Of a DNA stretch of 23,590 bases, positions 8,319 to 15,798 are shown piece by piece. A model generated the notes under the pieces. It did no database searches, was not told where the DNA came from, and saw only the letters and a list, made by a program, of their open reading frames with translations. The position numbers were made by a program, and so were the translations under genes. Each line of letters starts with the position of its first letter. The first letter of the stretch is position 1. The stretch is from UBA9732 sp963609725. GTDB taxonomy: Bacteria > Spirochaetota > Spirochaetia > Sphaerochaetales > Sphaerochaetaceae. The stretch spans positions 1-23,590 of the forward strand of contig CAVDLI010000021.1 in the NCBI GenBank assembly GCA_963609725.1, in the 5' to 3' direction.

Positions 8319-8360
8319 TTTTGTATATAAAACTTTTGTATCTAAAGCTTTTGTAAAAGC
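8319..8360 (-). repeat. 15-bp tandem repeats in the pgk leader
   Basis: TTTTGTATATAAAAC (8319-8333), TTTTGTATCTAAAGC (8334-8348) and TTTTGTAAAAGC (8349-8360, three bases shorter) are head-to-tail copies. The last copy also forms an AGCTTTT/AAAAGCT palindrome (8346-8361). They lie just upstream of the pgk ribosome site. Confidence 0.6.
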
Positions 8361-8416
8361 TCACATTTTAGAACTGTGTCAAATGATTTATCTTGAAACA
8401 GTTCCTTAATACAATT

Positions 8417-8438
8417 CAGACCTGCAAATGCAGGCCTG
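8417..8438 (-). terminator. Stem-loop between gap and pgk
   Basis: CAGACCTGCA (8417-8426) and TGCAGGCCTG (8429-8438) form a 10-bp stem with a single G-U or A-C position. It lies about 20 bases after the gap stop on the minus strand. No proper T run follows, so it may be a partial terminator or an RNA-processing/stability stem that sets gap above pgk expression. Confidence 0.5.
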
Positions 8439-8457
8439 ATAATAACAAAACTAATGA

Positions 8458-9465
8458 TTAACCGTTGACTTTCTTCATGTAAGCAATAAGGTCAAGGACC
8501 TTGTTGGAATAACCAATTTCATTGTCATACCAAGAAACAACTTTAACAAAAGTATCAGTAAGTGCAATACCTGCTTTTGCATCAAAAATAGAAGTTCTTG
8601 TATCACCAAGGAAATCAGAAGAAACAACAGCGTCCTCAGTATAACCAAGAATACCTTTCAACTCGCCTTCTGAAGCTTTCTTCATTGCAGCACAAATTTC
8701 ATCATACTTTGCAGGTTTTGCAAGATTAACTGTAAGGTCAACAACAGAAACATCCAAAGTTGGAACTCTCATTGACATACCAGTAAGCTTACCATTAAGA
8801 GATGGAATAACTTTTCCAACAGCCTTTGCAGCACCTGTTGAAGAAGGAATGATGTTACCAGAAGCAGCACGTCCACCTCTCCAATCTTTCATTGAAGGTC
8901 CATCAACAGTCTTTTGTGTAGCTGTTGTTGAGTGTACTGTAGTCATAAGACCATCTGTAATTCCCCAGTTATCATTGAGAACTTTTGCAATAGGAGCAAG
9001 ACAGTTAGTTGTGCAAGATGCATTAGAAACAAATTGAGTTCCTTTTACATAAGATTTTTCGTTTACACCAACAACGAACATTGGAGTGTCATCTTTTGAA
9101 GGAGCTGACATAACAACATACTTTGCACCAGCATTAATATGAGCCTGTGCTTTCTCTTTTGTAAGAAAAAGACCTGTAGACTCAACAACATACTCAGCAC
9201 CAACTTCATCCCATTTGAGTTCGTTAGGATCTTTGCAAGCTGTTACACGAATTTTCTTTCCATTGACAACAAGAAGAGATTTGTCCATGTCGCATTCAAT
9301 TGTGCCTTGGAACTGACCATGCATTGTATCGTATTTGAGCATGTAAGCAAGGTAATCTACAGGGCAAAGATCGTTAATTCCAACAATCTCTACATCGTCT
9401 CTCAACATAGCAGCACGGAACACAAAACGTCCAATTCTACCAAAACCATTAATACCAACTTTCAT
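8458..9465 (-). CDS. gap: Glyceraldehyde-3-phosphate dehydrogenase, type I
   Basis: Oxidises glyceraldehyde 3-phosphate with NAD+ and phosphate. The 335-residue product has the nucleotide fold GINGFGRIGR (4-13), D32 in INDL pointing to NAD preference, catalytic Cys C151 in SNASCTTNCLAP, and the substrate-binding segment RVPTLDVSVVDL. Near the end SWYDNEIGYS is the conserved family motif. The ATG at 9465 has GGAGG eight bases upstream; an in-frame start at 9480 would bury that site. It is the first gene of gap-pgk-tpiA-secG, with its own promoter. Confidence 0.97.
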   Translation of the reverse strand: MKVGINGFGRIGRFVFRAAMLRDDVEIVGINDLCPVDYLAYMLKYDTMHGQFQGTIECDMDKSLLVVNGKKIRVTACKDPNELKWDEVGAEYVVESTGLFLTKEKAQAHINAGAKYVVMSAPSKDDTPMFVVGVNEKSYVKGTQFVSNASCTTNCLAPIAKVLNDNWGITDGLMTTVHSTTATQKTVDGPSMKDWRGGRAASGNIIPSSTGAAKAVGKVIPSLNGKLTGMSMRVPTLDVSVVDLTVNLAKPAKYDEICAAMKKASEGELKGILGYTEDAVVSSDFLGDTRTSIFDAKAGIALTDTFVKVVSWYDNEIGYSNKVLDLIAYMKKVNG

Positions 9466-9484
9466 ATGAAAATCCTCCATATCG

Positions 9485-9495
9485 ATTTGACAAAT
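9485..9495. promoter_or_regulatory. Palindromic ATTTGACAAAT near the gap start point
   Basis: An 11-bp near-perfect palindrome (ATTTG-A-CAAAT) just downstream of the -10 box. ATTTGACA recurs at 9515-9522 over the -35 region, exactly 30 bp away (about three helical turns). This is a plausible operator pair. The regulator is unknown. Confidence 0.3.
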
Positions 9496-9498
9496 TCA

Positions 9499-9527
9499 AT
9501 ATAATGAAAATGCTATTTGACAGTCAA
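9499..9527 (-). promoter_or_regulatory. Promoter of the glycolytic operon
   Basis: On the minus strand TTGACT (9522-9527) and TTATAT (9499-9504) are spaced by 17 bases; TATATT at 9498-9503 gives 18. This is the best sigma70-type promoter in the window and lies just upstream of gap. Confidence 0.65.
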
Positions 9528-9569
9528 GAAAACATAAATAAAACGTCGTTTGCACAATTGACATACCCA

Positions 9570-10958
9570 TTATTCATCTGAGCCAATTTGAGTATTCCAA
9601 AGAGAATTAAAATCCATATGAAAACCTTTTAGCAGGCTTAGAACAAATGCACTGGATGCTTTATGAATGTCATGTGGTACTTTTTGTCCATCTGTAACAA
9701 ATAAAAGTGGCAAAGCCTTACTATGACAAACAGAAAGTATATTGCCAATAGTTTGAGTTTCATCAATTTTTGTTACAATAACAGAGCTTATACCATAATT
9801 TGAAAATTGATCAAAAACATTATCCAAATCAGCTTTTTTCATTGAAGCACTAACTGTAAGATAATATTTCATACTCTGACGGTTTGGAAGGCTTAACATT
9901 GATTTCATTTTAGTACTAATTTCAATGTCTTTTGGACTGCGTCCAATTGTATCAATAAGTATGAGTTCGCTATCTTGAGTTCTCTCTAAAGCTTCATAAA
10001 ATCCAGTTTCATCATCTGCTCTATAAACAGGAATTCCTAACGCATTTCCAAAATTCTCAATTTGCTCATATGCACCAACTCTAAAAGAATCCATACTTAT
10101 GATACTTACTCGTTTTCTTATGCCATCAGGGGGGATAGTTCCATAAACTGCTGCTATTTTTGCAATTGTAGTTGTTTTCCCTACTCCTGTAGGCCCTAAA
10201 AGCACAAATATCTTAGGCGGATGCATTTGACTATTGTGATCAATATTCACAGAACTTACTATTCTATCAACTACGAGCAATTCAAATTCATCTTGACTTG
10301 GCACAGCCGGCAAAGCTGGCTCAAGCTGTGCTTTTATGTCAGTAACAATCCAGTCTATATAACTTGGTGAAAAATCATTTTCATAAAGAAGTTTTCTTGC
10401 ATACTGCATAAAATCTTCTAGTTTTGATTTGCCGTCTTCTACAGGTTTTTCTTCAACCAGAGGAGCCTCTTGCTCAAAAGGAAGTTCCATACTATTTGAA
10501 GGGCCAAGTTCACTAGCAGGCTCTTCTCTTACTTCTTCATTTGCTTCTTCACTTACTTCTTCACTCAATGGATTTGAACTTTCAACAGTTTCGTAAATAG
10601 AGACTTTTGAATTAGAAACGCCATCACTGTCTCTGTACTTTCCAGAAACAGGGTCTGGTGTCTTAGCCTCTTGCTCAAAACGTTTAATATCGGCCTCTTC
10701 TGTATCATTCTCATCAATTGTAAGATTATCTTTTGGGGTAGAGTCTTTAGTTGTATAAGAAAAATCTACCCTCTTGTCAGAAGACATATCATTGGCCAAA
10801 AAGCACGTTAATTCACAATGTTTGCTTTTCCCAATGCCAAGAAAGCCTTTAGTAACAACATCCTTACGGCTGTGAATTCTAAGTTTATCACCATATTGAG
10901 AACGGGCTTTTTTTACAGCTTCTTCGTAAGTTGAAGCAACAATTGTAATGTAGTCCAC
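9570..10958 (-). CDS. flhF: Flagellar SRP-like GTPase FlhF
   Basis: A third SRP-type GTPase that sets the site and number of flagella at the inner membrane. The 462-residue protein has the basic N-terminal B domain (about 1-60, with GFLGIGKSK), a long acidic Ser/Glu/Pro linker (about 75-180), then NG domains: P-loop GPTGVGKT (255-262), SMDSFRVGAYEQI (288-300), DTIGRSP (336-342) and TKIDE (396-400). The start is GTG at 10958 with AGGAG six bases upstream. It follows hslU by 64 bp, away from any flhA or flagellar-biosynthesis genes within this window. Its presence implies a flagellated cell. A GTTTTTG/CAAAAAC hairpin lies before the ribosome site. Confidence 0.93.
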   Translation of the reverse strand: MDYITIVASTYEEAVKKARSQYGDKLRIHSRKDVVTKGFLGIGKSKHCELTCFLANDMSSDKRVDFSYTTKDSTPKDNLTIDENDTEEADIKRFEQEAKTPDPVSGKYRDSDGVSNSKVSIYETVESSNPLSEEVSEEANEEVREEPASELGPSNSMELPFEQEAPLVEEKPVEDGKSKLEDFMQYARKLLYENDFSPSYIDWIVTDIKAQLEPALPAVPSQDEFELLVVDRIVSSVNIDHNSQMHPPKIFVLLGPTGVGKTTTIAKIAAVYGTIPPDGIRKRVSIISMDSFRVGAYEQIENFGNALGIPVYRADDETGFYEALERTQDSELILIDTIGRSPKDIEISTKMKSMLSLPNRQSMKYYLTVSASMKKADLDNVFDQFSNYGISSVIVTKIDETQTIGNILSVCHSKALPLLFVTDGQKVPHDIHKASSAFVLSLLKGFHMDFNSLWNTQIGSDE

Positions 10959-10973
10959 TTAATACTCCTAAGC

Positions 10974-10991
10974 GTTTTTGAAAACAAAAAC
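10974..10991 (-). promoter_or_regulatory. Hairpin upstream of the flhF ribosome site
   Basis: GTTTTTG (10974-10980) and CAAAAAC (10985-10991) form a perfect 7-bp stem with an AAAA loop, directly before the AGGAG of flhF. It resembles the T5/A5 hairpins before the PPIase gene and dprA. Confidence 0.4.
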
Positions 10992-11022
10992 TTTCTAAAG
11001 CTAAGAATATCACTAAACCGGC

Positions 11023-12441
11023 TCAAAGAATATACCTTGAAAGATCTTGGTTTTTAACAACATCACGAAGTCTTTGATCAACATAATCAGGAGTAATTGT
11101 TATAGTTTGCCCTTTAAGTTCATTTGCGCTAAAACTTAACTCTTCAAGAAGAATTTCCATTATTGTGTAAAGCCTTCTTGCACCAATGTTTTCTGTGTTG
11201 GAATTAACATCATAAGCAATTTCACTTATGCGTTTAATAGCATCATCAGTAAAAATAACATCAACGCCTTCTGTTTTAAGAAGTTCATGGTATTGAATTG
11301 TTATTGCATTCTCCGGTTCTTTTAAGATTCTACAAAAATCGTCAGCTGTTAAATCCTCAAGTTCTACTCTAAGAGGGAAACGTCCTTGAAGCTCTGGAAT
11401 TAAATCACTTGGTTTTGACACATGGAAAGCACCGGCTGCAATAAAGAGAATGTGAGATGTATCAATAACACCCCATTTTGTGTTGACTTTTGTACCTTCT
11501 ACAATTGGCAATATGTCACGCTGTACACCTTCTCTTGAGACATCTGGACTTGAAGAAGAACTGTTTTTACCTGCAATTTTGTCAATTTCATCTATGAAAA
11601 TAATTCCCATTTGCTCAGTACGTTCTTTTGCTATGTCAATAGCTTTATCTTGGTCAACGCTACGTTCCATCTCTTCTTCCATGAATATTTCACGAGCACG
11701 TTTAATAGAAACTTTTCTACGTCTACGAGGATTTTGAGCATTTTGAAATATTGAACCAAGACTGTTCATTGCATTTTGGATATCATCCATTGAGCCACCC
11801 ATAAGCTCAATACCAACTTTTGGAGCTGACATTTGATTTGGAATTTCAATTTCCTTATCATCTAGTTTGCCATCTCTAAGCTGTTGCCTCAATTGCTCAC
11901 GGGCTAATGTTCTTGCATTTTCGAAATCAGTGTCAGCATTTGCATTCTTGTTCAAATTTGGAATGAGCATATCCAAAAGGCGCTCTTCTACTCTAGTTTT
12001 CACAAATTCTTCATTTTTTGCAGCAAGTTCATGTTTGACCATGAGAACAGCACTGCCCATGAGGTCACGTACCATAGATTCAACATCACGCCCAACATAA
12101 CCTACTTCTGTATACTTTGTTGCTTCAACTTTAATAAATGGAGCATTTGAGAGTTTTGCTATCCTTCTTGCAATTTCAGTTTTTCCTACACCTGTAGGGC
12201 CAATCATTATTATGTTTTTTGGATAAACTTCTTCTCTGATTTCAGCAGGAAGCATCTTTCTTCTTGCTCTGTTTCTTAATGCAACAGCAATAGTACGTTT
12301 AGCCTTGTCTTGACCAATGACATACTTGTTTAATTCAGAAACAATCATTGATGGGACCATTTCATCAAGATTAAAAACTTTGGAAGATGTATCTTTTTTT
12401 ATTTCTTTATTTTCTGTTACAGCAATTGCTGTGTCTGACAT
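11023..12441 (-). CDS. hslU: ATP-dependent protease ATPase subunit HslU (ClpY)
   Basis: The AAA+ unfoldase ring that feeds proteins to HslV. It has 472 residues: N-terminal LDEMVPSMIVSELNKYVIGQDKAKR, Walker A GPTGVGKT (81-88), the pore-loop segment YTEVGYVGRDVE (GYVG), a helical I domain at about 115-285, Walker B IIFIDEIDKIAG, the sensor/arginine region, and the C-terminal LSRYIL tail that inserts into HslV. The ATG at 12441 has GGAGG six bases upstream, and that site is encoded by the last codons of hslV; stop and start are separated by one base (TAATATG). Confidence 0.97.
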   Translation of the reverse strand: MSDTAIAVTENKEIKKDTSSKVFNLDEMVPSMIVSELNKYVIGQDKAKRTIAVALRNRARRKMLPAEIREEVYPKNIIMIGPTGVGKTEIARRIAKLSNAPFIKVEATKYTEVGYVGRDVESMVRDLMGSAVLMVKHELAAKNEEFVKTRVEERLLDMLIPNLNKNANADTDFENARTLAREQLRQQLRDGKLDDKEIEIPNQMSAPKVGIELMGGSMDDIQNAMNSLGSIFQNAQNPRRRRKVSIKRAREIFMEEEMERSVDQDKAIDIAKERTEQMGIIFIDEIDKIAGKNSSSSSPDVSREGVQRDILPIVEGTKVNTKWGVIDTSHILFIAAGAFHVSKPSDLIPELQGRFPLRVELEDLTADDFCRILKEPENAITIQYHELLKTEGVDVIFTDDAIKRISEIAYDVNSNTENIGARRLYTIMEILLEELSFSANELKGQTITITPDYVDQRLRDVVKNQDLSRYIL

Positions 12442-12442
12442 A

Positions 12443-12976
12443 TTAAGCCTCCTCTACAATGAAGTTAGAATCAGTGTATATACAAATTGAGCTTGCAATT
12501 TCCAAAGATTTCAAGGCAATTTCTTTGGCGCTAAGATTTGGGCTTCCATCTAAATATGCACGTGCTGCCGCCACGGCATAGTTTCCACCACTGCCAATGC
12601 CAATAGCATCATATTCAGGTTCAAGTACATCTCCAGTACCACTTACAAGAAAAATTCTCTTGCCATCACTTGCAAGCATTAAAGCTTCAAGTTTTCTTAA
12701 ATTGCGGTCAAGTCTCCACTCTTTTGCAAGATTTACCGCAGCTCGCTCTAAATCACCATTTACTTGTGAAAGTTTTTGTTCAAACAATTCAAAAAGAGTA
12801 AAAGCATCAGCAGTGCCACCTGCAAACCCAATAACTATTTTGTCTTGAAAAATTCGCCTAACTTTTCTAGCATTCCCTTTCATTATTGTGTCGCCATTTG
12901 TAACTTGACCATCTCCGGCAATGGCAACTTTTCCATCTTTTTTAACAGCAATAATCGTTGTTCCTCTAAAACTCAT
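12443..12976 (-). CDS. hslV: ATP-dependent protease catalytic subunit HslV (ClpQ)
   Basis: An N-terminal-threonine protease of the proteasome beta family that forms a double ring with HslU. The 177-residue precursor has MSFRG before the conserved TTIIAV, so Thr6 should be the catalytic nucleophile after propeptide removal. GDGQVTNGDTIMKGNARKVRR and IGSGGNYAVAAA are family hallmarks. The ATG overlaps the xerC stop by four bases (ATGA) and has GGAGG upstream. The order xerC-like, hslV, hslU matches codV-codW-clpY of Bacillus. Confidence 0.96.
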   Translation of the reverse strand: MSFRGTTIIAVKKDGKVAIAGDGQVTNGDTIMKGNARKVRRIFQDKIVIGFAGGTADAFTLFELFEQKLSQVNGDLERAAVNLAKEWRLDRNLRKLEALMLASDGKRIFLVSGTGDVLEPEYDAIGIGSGGNYAVAAARAYLDGSPNLSAKEIALKSLEIASSICIYTDSNFIVEEA

Positions 12977-13983
12977 TCTTCTTTCCTCCCATGGGGATGT
13001 TTACTTCTATACACTTCTTCTAACCGTTTTCCAGTCACATGCGTATATATTTGAGTTGTTCCAACACTTTCATGACCAAGCAAAACTTGCACGACTCTAA
13101 TATCTAAGTCGTTATCAAGAAGATGCGTGGCAAATGAATGCCTGAAAACATGCGGAGTAAACTTTTTTGTCAAACCAAGCATTACTCCGTATTTGTCAAA
13201 GATACTATGTACAGTTGAAACAGGCAAATGCTTTCCTTTGGAATTTATAAGCAAGAAGTCCTCATCTTTTATCCCATTTTTCTCAAGAACTTCATCTCTT
13301 TGAACCAAATATTTCTTTATAAGCCCAACTGTATTGGGTGTGAGAAAAACATAACGTTGCTTGGAGCCCTTGCCTGTTACAAGAATTCTTCTCTCTTCTA
13401 AACTCATATCTTTAAGTTGAATACTTAAAACCTCACTCAAACGACAACCAGTGGAATAAAAAATATTGAACATTGTCACTTCTAGCAACGATTTATAATC
13501 ACTTATTGGATAATTCAAAATTCTCTCAACTTCTTCTTTTGAAAGAACTGTTGGAATTTTCTGCTGTTTTTTAGCACCTTTTACTCTCTTAAACGGCTGG
13601 ACACTCATAACGCCCGTTTCACACAAATTGTGAAAAAAAGATCTATTTGAGCTTAAAATCCTATTTATCGTTGCAGAGCTTAAATTTTCATCATACAAAC
13701 TAGACACAAAGTTTCTTGCATCTTCAAAAACCATGTCTCCAACATAAATATTCCTACGAGCCATGTACTCATCTAATCTTTTAAGATCATGAGCATATGA
13801 AATTATAGTCTTATCAGAATAACCTTGAACTTTCTCAAGATAAGATAAAAATTCATCTATTAAAGCATGATTTTTAGCTTGAATTTCATTGAACCAAACT
13901 TCATCAGTATTGGATTTAAGACTGTCAATATTTTTGCAATTATCATGCTCACTAGATACATCTTCTTTCAAATCTTTGCACAT
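12973..13983 (-). CDS. xerC: Tyrosine recombinase XerC/CodV-like
   Basis: A site-specific recombinase that acts with XerD at dif to resolve chromosome dimers. The 336-residue protein has an N-terminal SAM-like DNA-binding domain (about 38-130) and the catalytic residues R181 (GCRLSE), K205 (TGKGSK), H278 and R281 (HVFRHSF), H304 (GHESVG) and nucleophile Y313 (QIYTHV). A charged extension of about 35 residues precedes the usual start region, but no better start codon is seen. The ATG at 13983 lacks a clear ribosome site and lies 12 bp after dprA. Assignment as XerC and not XerD rests on the hslVU neighbourhood. Confidence 0.92.
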   Translation of the reverse strand: MCKDLKEDVSSEHDNCKNIDSLKSNTDEVWFNEIQAKNHALIDEFLSYLEKVQGYSDKTIISYAHDLKRLDEYMARRNIYVGDMVFEDARNFVSSLYDENLSSATINRILSSNRSFFHNLCETGVMSVQPFKRVKGAKKQQKIPTVLSKEEVERILNYPISDYKSLLEVTMFNIFYSTGCRLSEVLSIQLKDMSLEERRILVTGKGSKQRYVFLTPNTVGLIKKYLVQRDEVLEKNGIKDEDFLLINSKGKHLPVSTVHSIFDKYGVMLGLTKKFTPHVFRHSFATHLLDNDLDIRVVQVLLGHESVGTTQIYTHVTGKRLEEVYRSKHPHGRKEE

Positions 13984-13995
13984 ATTTTGATTATA

Positions 13996-15012
13996 TCATT
14001 TGTCAACAATGTCAACAATGTACAGTTTGTCGCCAAATCTAAATGGGCCAAATTCAAATTGGTCAAACTTGGCTGCCTTGCCAACACCATTATAGCAAGT
14101 TTTATCATTACAATATCCTGTAGCAGTACAATAATTTGTATCATTACAACACCTTGCTAAAGCCTTAAAAGGTGTATCAAAAGAAGCATCTGATAAAGAC
14201 GAAAGAACAGGAGCACCATCATAAAACAAATTTGAACTGCCATGCCTCTTATAACTATTGCCAATACCCTCTTTTGCAACATAAACATCTTTTCCCATAG
14301 ACAAAGCATAATCACAAGTAATGAGCGTACCAGATTTCTCAGGAGCCTGAACCACAATCAAAGCAGACGAATACGCAGCAATAATCATATTTCTAGAAAC
14401 AAAATTACTCTTATAAGACGGGCAACTTGGATGAAAACGGCTTAAAACACAACCATCTTTCTCTATAATTTTTTCTCTAAGTCTATACGTCAACAAAGGA
14501 TACTCAACATCATGGCCACAAGCCAAAACTCCAACACAAGAACCTCCAAACGAAAGCGCGCCCCTCATTGCAGCCTGGTCAATTCCTTCTGCAAATCCCG
14601 ATATTACTGTCATATTCTCTGCTGCAGTTTCTAACCCAAACATAAAACCTTTATGAAGCGCATCATAATCAGGAACCCTTGTTCCTATAATCCCAATATA
14701 TTTGTTTTCTAAAGAAGGCAAAGTACCCCTACCCAAAAGAAAAAACGGCAAATGTCGCGACAAGCCATCAAAAGATGGATACTCTTGCTCCCCGTACTCA
14801 ATGTAAAAGTTAAAACTATCACTTTCCAACCAAGAAATAATTTCGTAAGCTTCTTTACAATGAGGCTTAAAACCTTTGATAGTACGTTCTAAGCAAGCCA
14901 AATCTTCACCATTTTCAATAAGTATTTTCCTTTCTTCCAAAGAAAGATGATCATTAAGACCAATAGAAATTCTTCTAATACATTCTTTTTCTTGCAAACT
15001 TAAAAGATTCAT
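13996..15012 (-). CDS. dprA: DNA processing protein DprA/Smf
   Basis: Binds incoming single-stranded DNA and loads RecA during natural transformation. From the ATG at 15012 (AGAGGAG upstream) it has 338 residues. A helical N-terminus (1-75) precedes the Rossmann core: GIIGTRVPD (107-115), SGFAEGIDQAA (138-148), GVLACGHDVEYP (161-172), FVSRNMIIAAYSSALIVVQA (204-223), EKSGTLIT (225-232) and NLFYDGAP (261-268). The tail (287-338) is unusual: it lacks a recognisable winged-helix domain and has five Cys at 288, 289, 295, 301 and 306. The frame stays open upstream to 15483, but that part lies antisense to the PAP2 gene and is spurious. It heads the dprA-xerC-hslVU-flhF unit. Confidence 0.9.
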   Translation of the reverse strand: MNLLSLQEKECIRRISIGLNDHLSLEERKILIENGEDLACLERTIKGFKPHCKEAYEIISWLESDSFNFYIEYGEQEYPSFDGLSRHLPFFLLGRGTLPSLENKYIGIIGTRVPDYDALHKGFMFGLETAAENMTVISGFAEGIDQAAMRGALSFGGSCVGVLACGHDVEYPLLTYRLREKIIEKDGCVLSRFHPSCPSYKSNFVSRNMIIAAYSSALIVVQAPEKSGTLITCDYALSMGKDVYVAKEGIGNSYKRHGSSNLFYDGAPVLSSLSDASFDTPFKALARCCNDTNYCTATGYCNDKTCYNGVGKAAKFDQFEFGPFRFGDKLYIVDIVDK

Positions 15013-15030
15013 ATAAGGCTCCTCTCTTTT

Positions 15031-15055
15031 AGAGTTTTGTAAAAACCTCAACTCT
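15031..15055 (-). promoter_or_regulatory. Hairpin upstream of the dprA ribosome site
   Basis: AGAGTT (15031-15036) pairs with AACTCT (15050-15055). On the minus strand it contains GAGGTTTTTACAAAA and precedes the dprA AGAGGAG. Another member of the T5/A5 leader family. TATAAA further upstream could be a -10 box, without a good -35. Confidence 0.4.
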
Positions 15056-15136
15056 ACGTTTATAAGTACAAAAAAAAGTTCTTTTTTATTCACACACACT
15101 TGTAGTAATGAGAAATTCACTATATTGTTCGAGAAT

Positions 15137-15688
15137 ATGACAGCAAAGGATAAGATAGAAACCACCAAAGAAAATATTGACTGGCGTATTCTTAACTGGA
15201 TAAAAGAAAAAACACACTGTAATCTTCTTGATTTTTTAATGCCCAAAATAACAGCATTAGGAAGTGGCGGTGCTGTTTGGCTTTTGTTTACTTTTATTTT
15301 TTTATGCACAAAAAAATATAGAATATATGGAATTCTAATACCTGTAGGATTGGGTGTAGCATCATTTTTTGGCGAATTTTTATTAAAACATTTTGTCAAA
15401 CGAAACCGCCCATGCAATATAAACCAAGACATATTCTTACTTGTTAAAACACCAAAAGATACGTCATTTCCGTCTAACCACACACTTACATCTGTGACAT
15501 CTGCAATAATTATTTTGCACGCATCTCCAGTATTAGGATTTATATCACTTGCAATTGCACTAGTAATTGCATTTTCTAGACTGTACTTATATGTGCATTA
15601 CCCAAGCGATGTGTTTGCAGCAATTATTCTTGGAATTATCTTTGGAGAAGCAGTATTTTACATTGCATCTTTGTTTCTCAGTCTTTAG
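15137..15688 (+). CDS. PAP2-family membrane phosphatase
   Basis: A small integral-membrane phosphatase, possibly a lipid or undecaprenyl-diphosphate phosphatase facing the periplasm. The 183-residue protein carries the three PAP2 motifs: KHFVKRNRP (motif 1, KX6RP), PSNHT (motif 2, with Asn in place of the usual Gly) and SRLYLYVHYPSDV (motif 3). Four to five hydrophobic segments surround them. The ATG at 15137 is preferred over a TTG at 15125; neither has a strong ribosome site. It is the only rightward gene between leftward operons. The exact lipid substrate cannot be read from the sequence. Confidence 0.85.
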   Translation: MTAKDKIETTKENIDWRILNWIKEKTHCNLLDFLMPKITALGSGGAVWLLFTFIFLCTKKYRIYGILIPVGLGVASFFGEFLLKHFVKRNRPCNINQDIFLLVKTPKDTSFPSNHTLTSVTSAIIILHASPVLGFISLAIALVIAFSRLYLYVHYPSDVFAAIILGIIFGEAVFYIASLFLSL

Positions 15689-15710
15689 TGATTTTTGCAT
15701 AGTGATTTTT
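15687..15710. repeat. 10-bp direct repeat at the PAP2 stop
   Basis: AGTGATTTTT occurs at 15687-15696, overlapping the PAP2 TAG, and again at 15701-15710 with GCAT between (14-bp period). No function is evident. Confidence 0.6.
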
Positions 15711-15719
15711 CCAATTGAA

Positions 15720-15795
15720 AGAGGTTTTTCAAACTGCATTCATGAATCTTGGCTTTGCATTAGAAACGGTATCAGCTCATTTTGCAAAAACCTCT
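15720..15795. repeat. 76-bp element with 10-bp inverted ends AGAGGTTTTT
   Basis: AGAGGTTTTT (15720-15729) and AAAAACCTCT (15786-15795) are perfect inverted ends, extended by CAAA on the left against TTTGC on the right. The 56-base interior includes the palindrome ATTCATGAAT. It lies between the convergent PAP2 and xerD genes, three bases after the xerD stop. It could be a split terminator or a tiny terminal-inverted-repeat element; no convincing target duplication is visible. Confidence 0.5.
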
Positions 15796-15798
15796 AAC

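Noticed and set aside
9541..9551. AAACG/CGTTT palindrome after flhF as a terminator
   Set aside because: The stem is 5 bp with a one-base centre and cannot form a proper loop.
15013..15483. Long N-terminal extension of the dprA frame
   Set aside because: It is antisense to the PAP2 gene, which carries all three family motifs, while the ATG at 15012 has a strong ribosome site and gives a normal DprA start.
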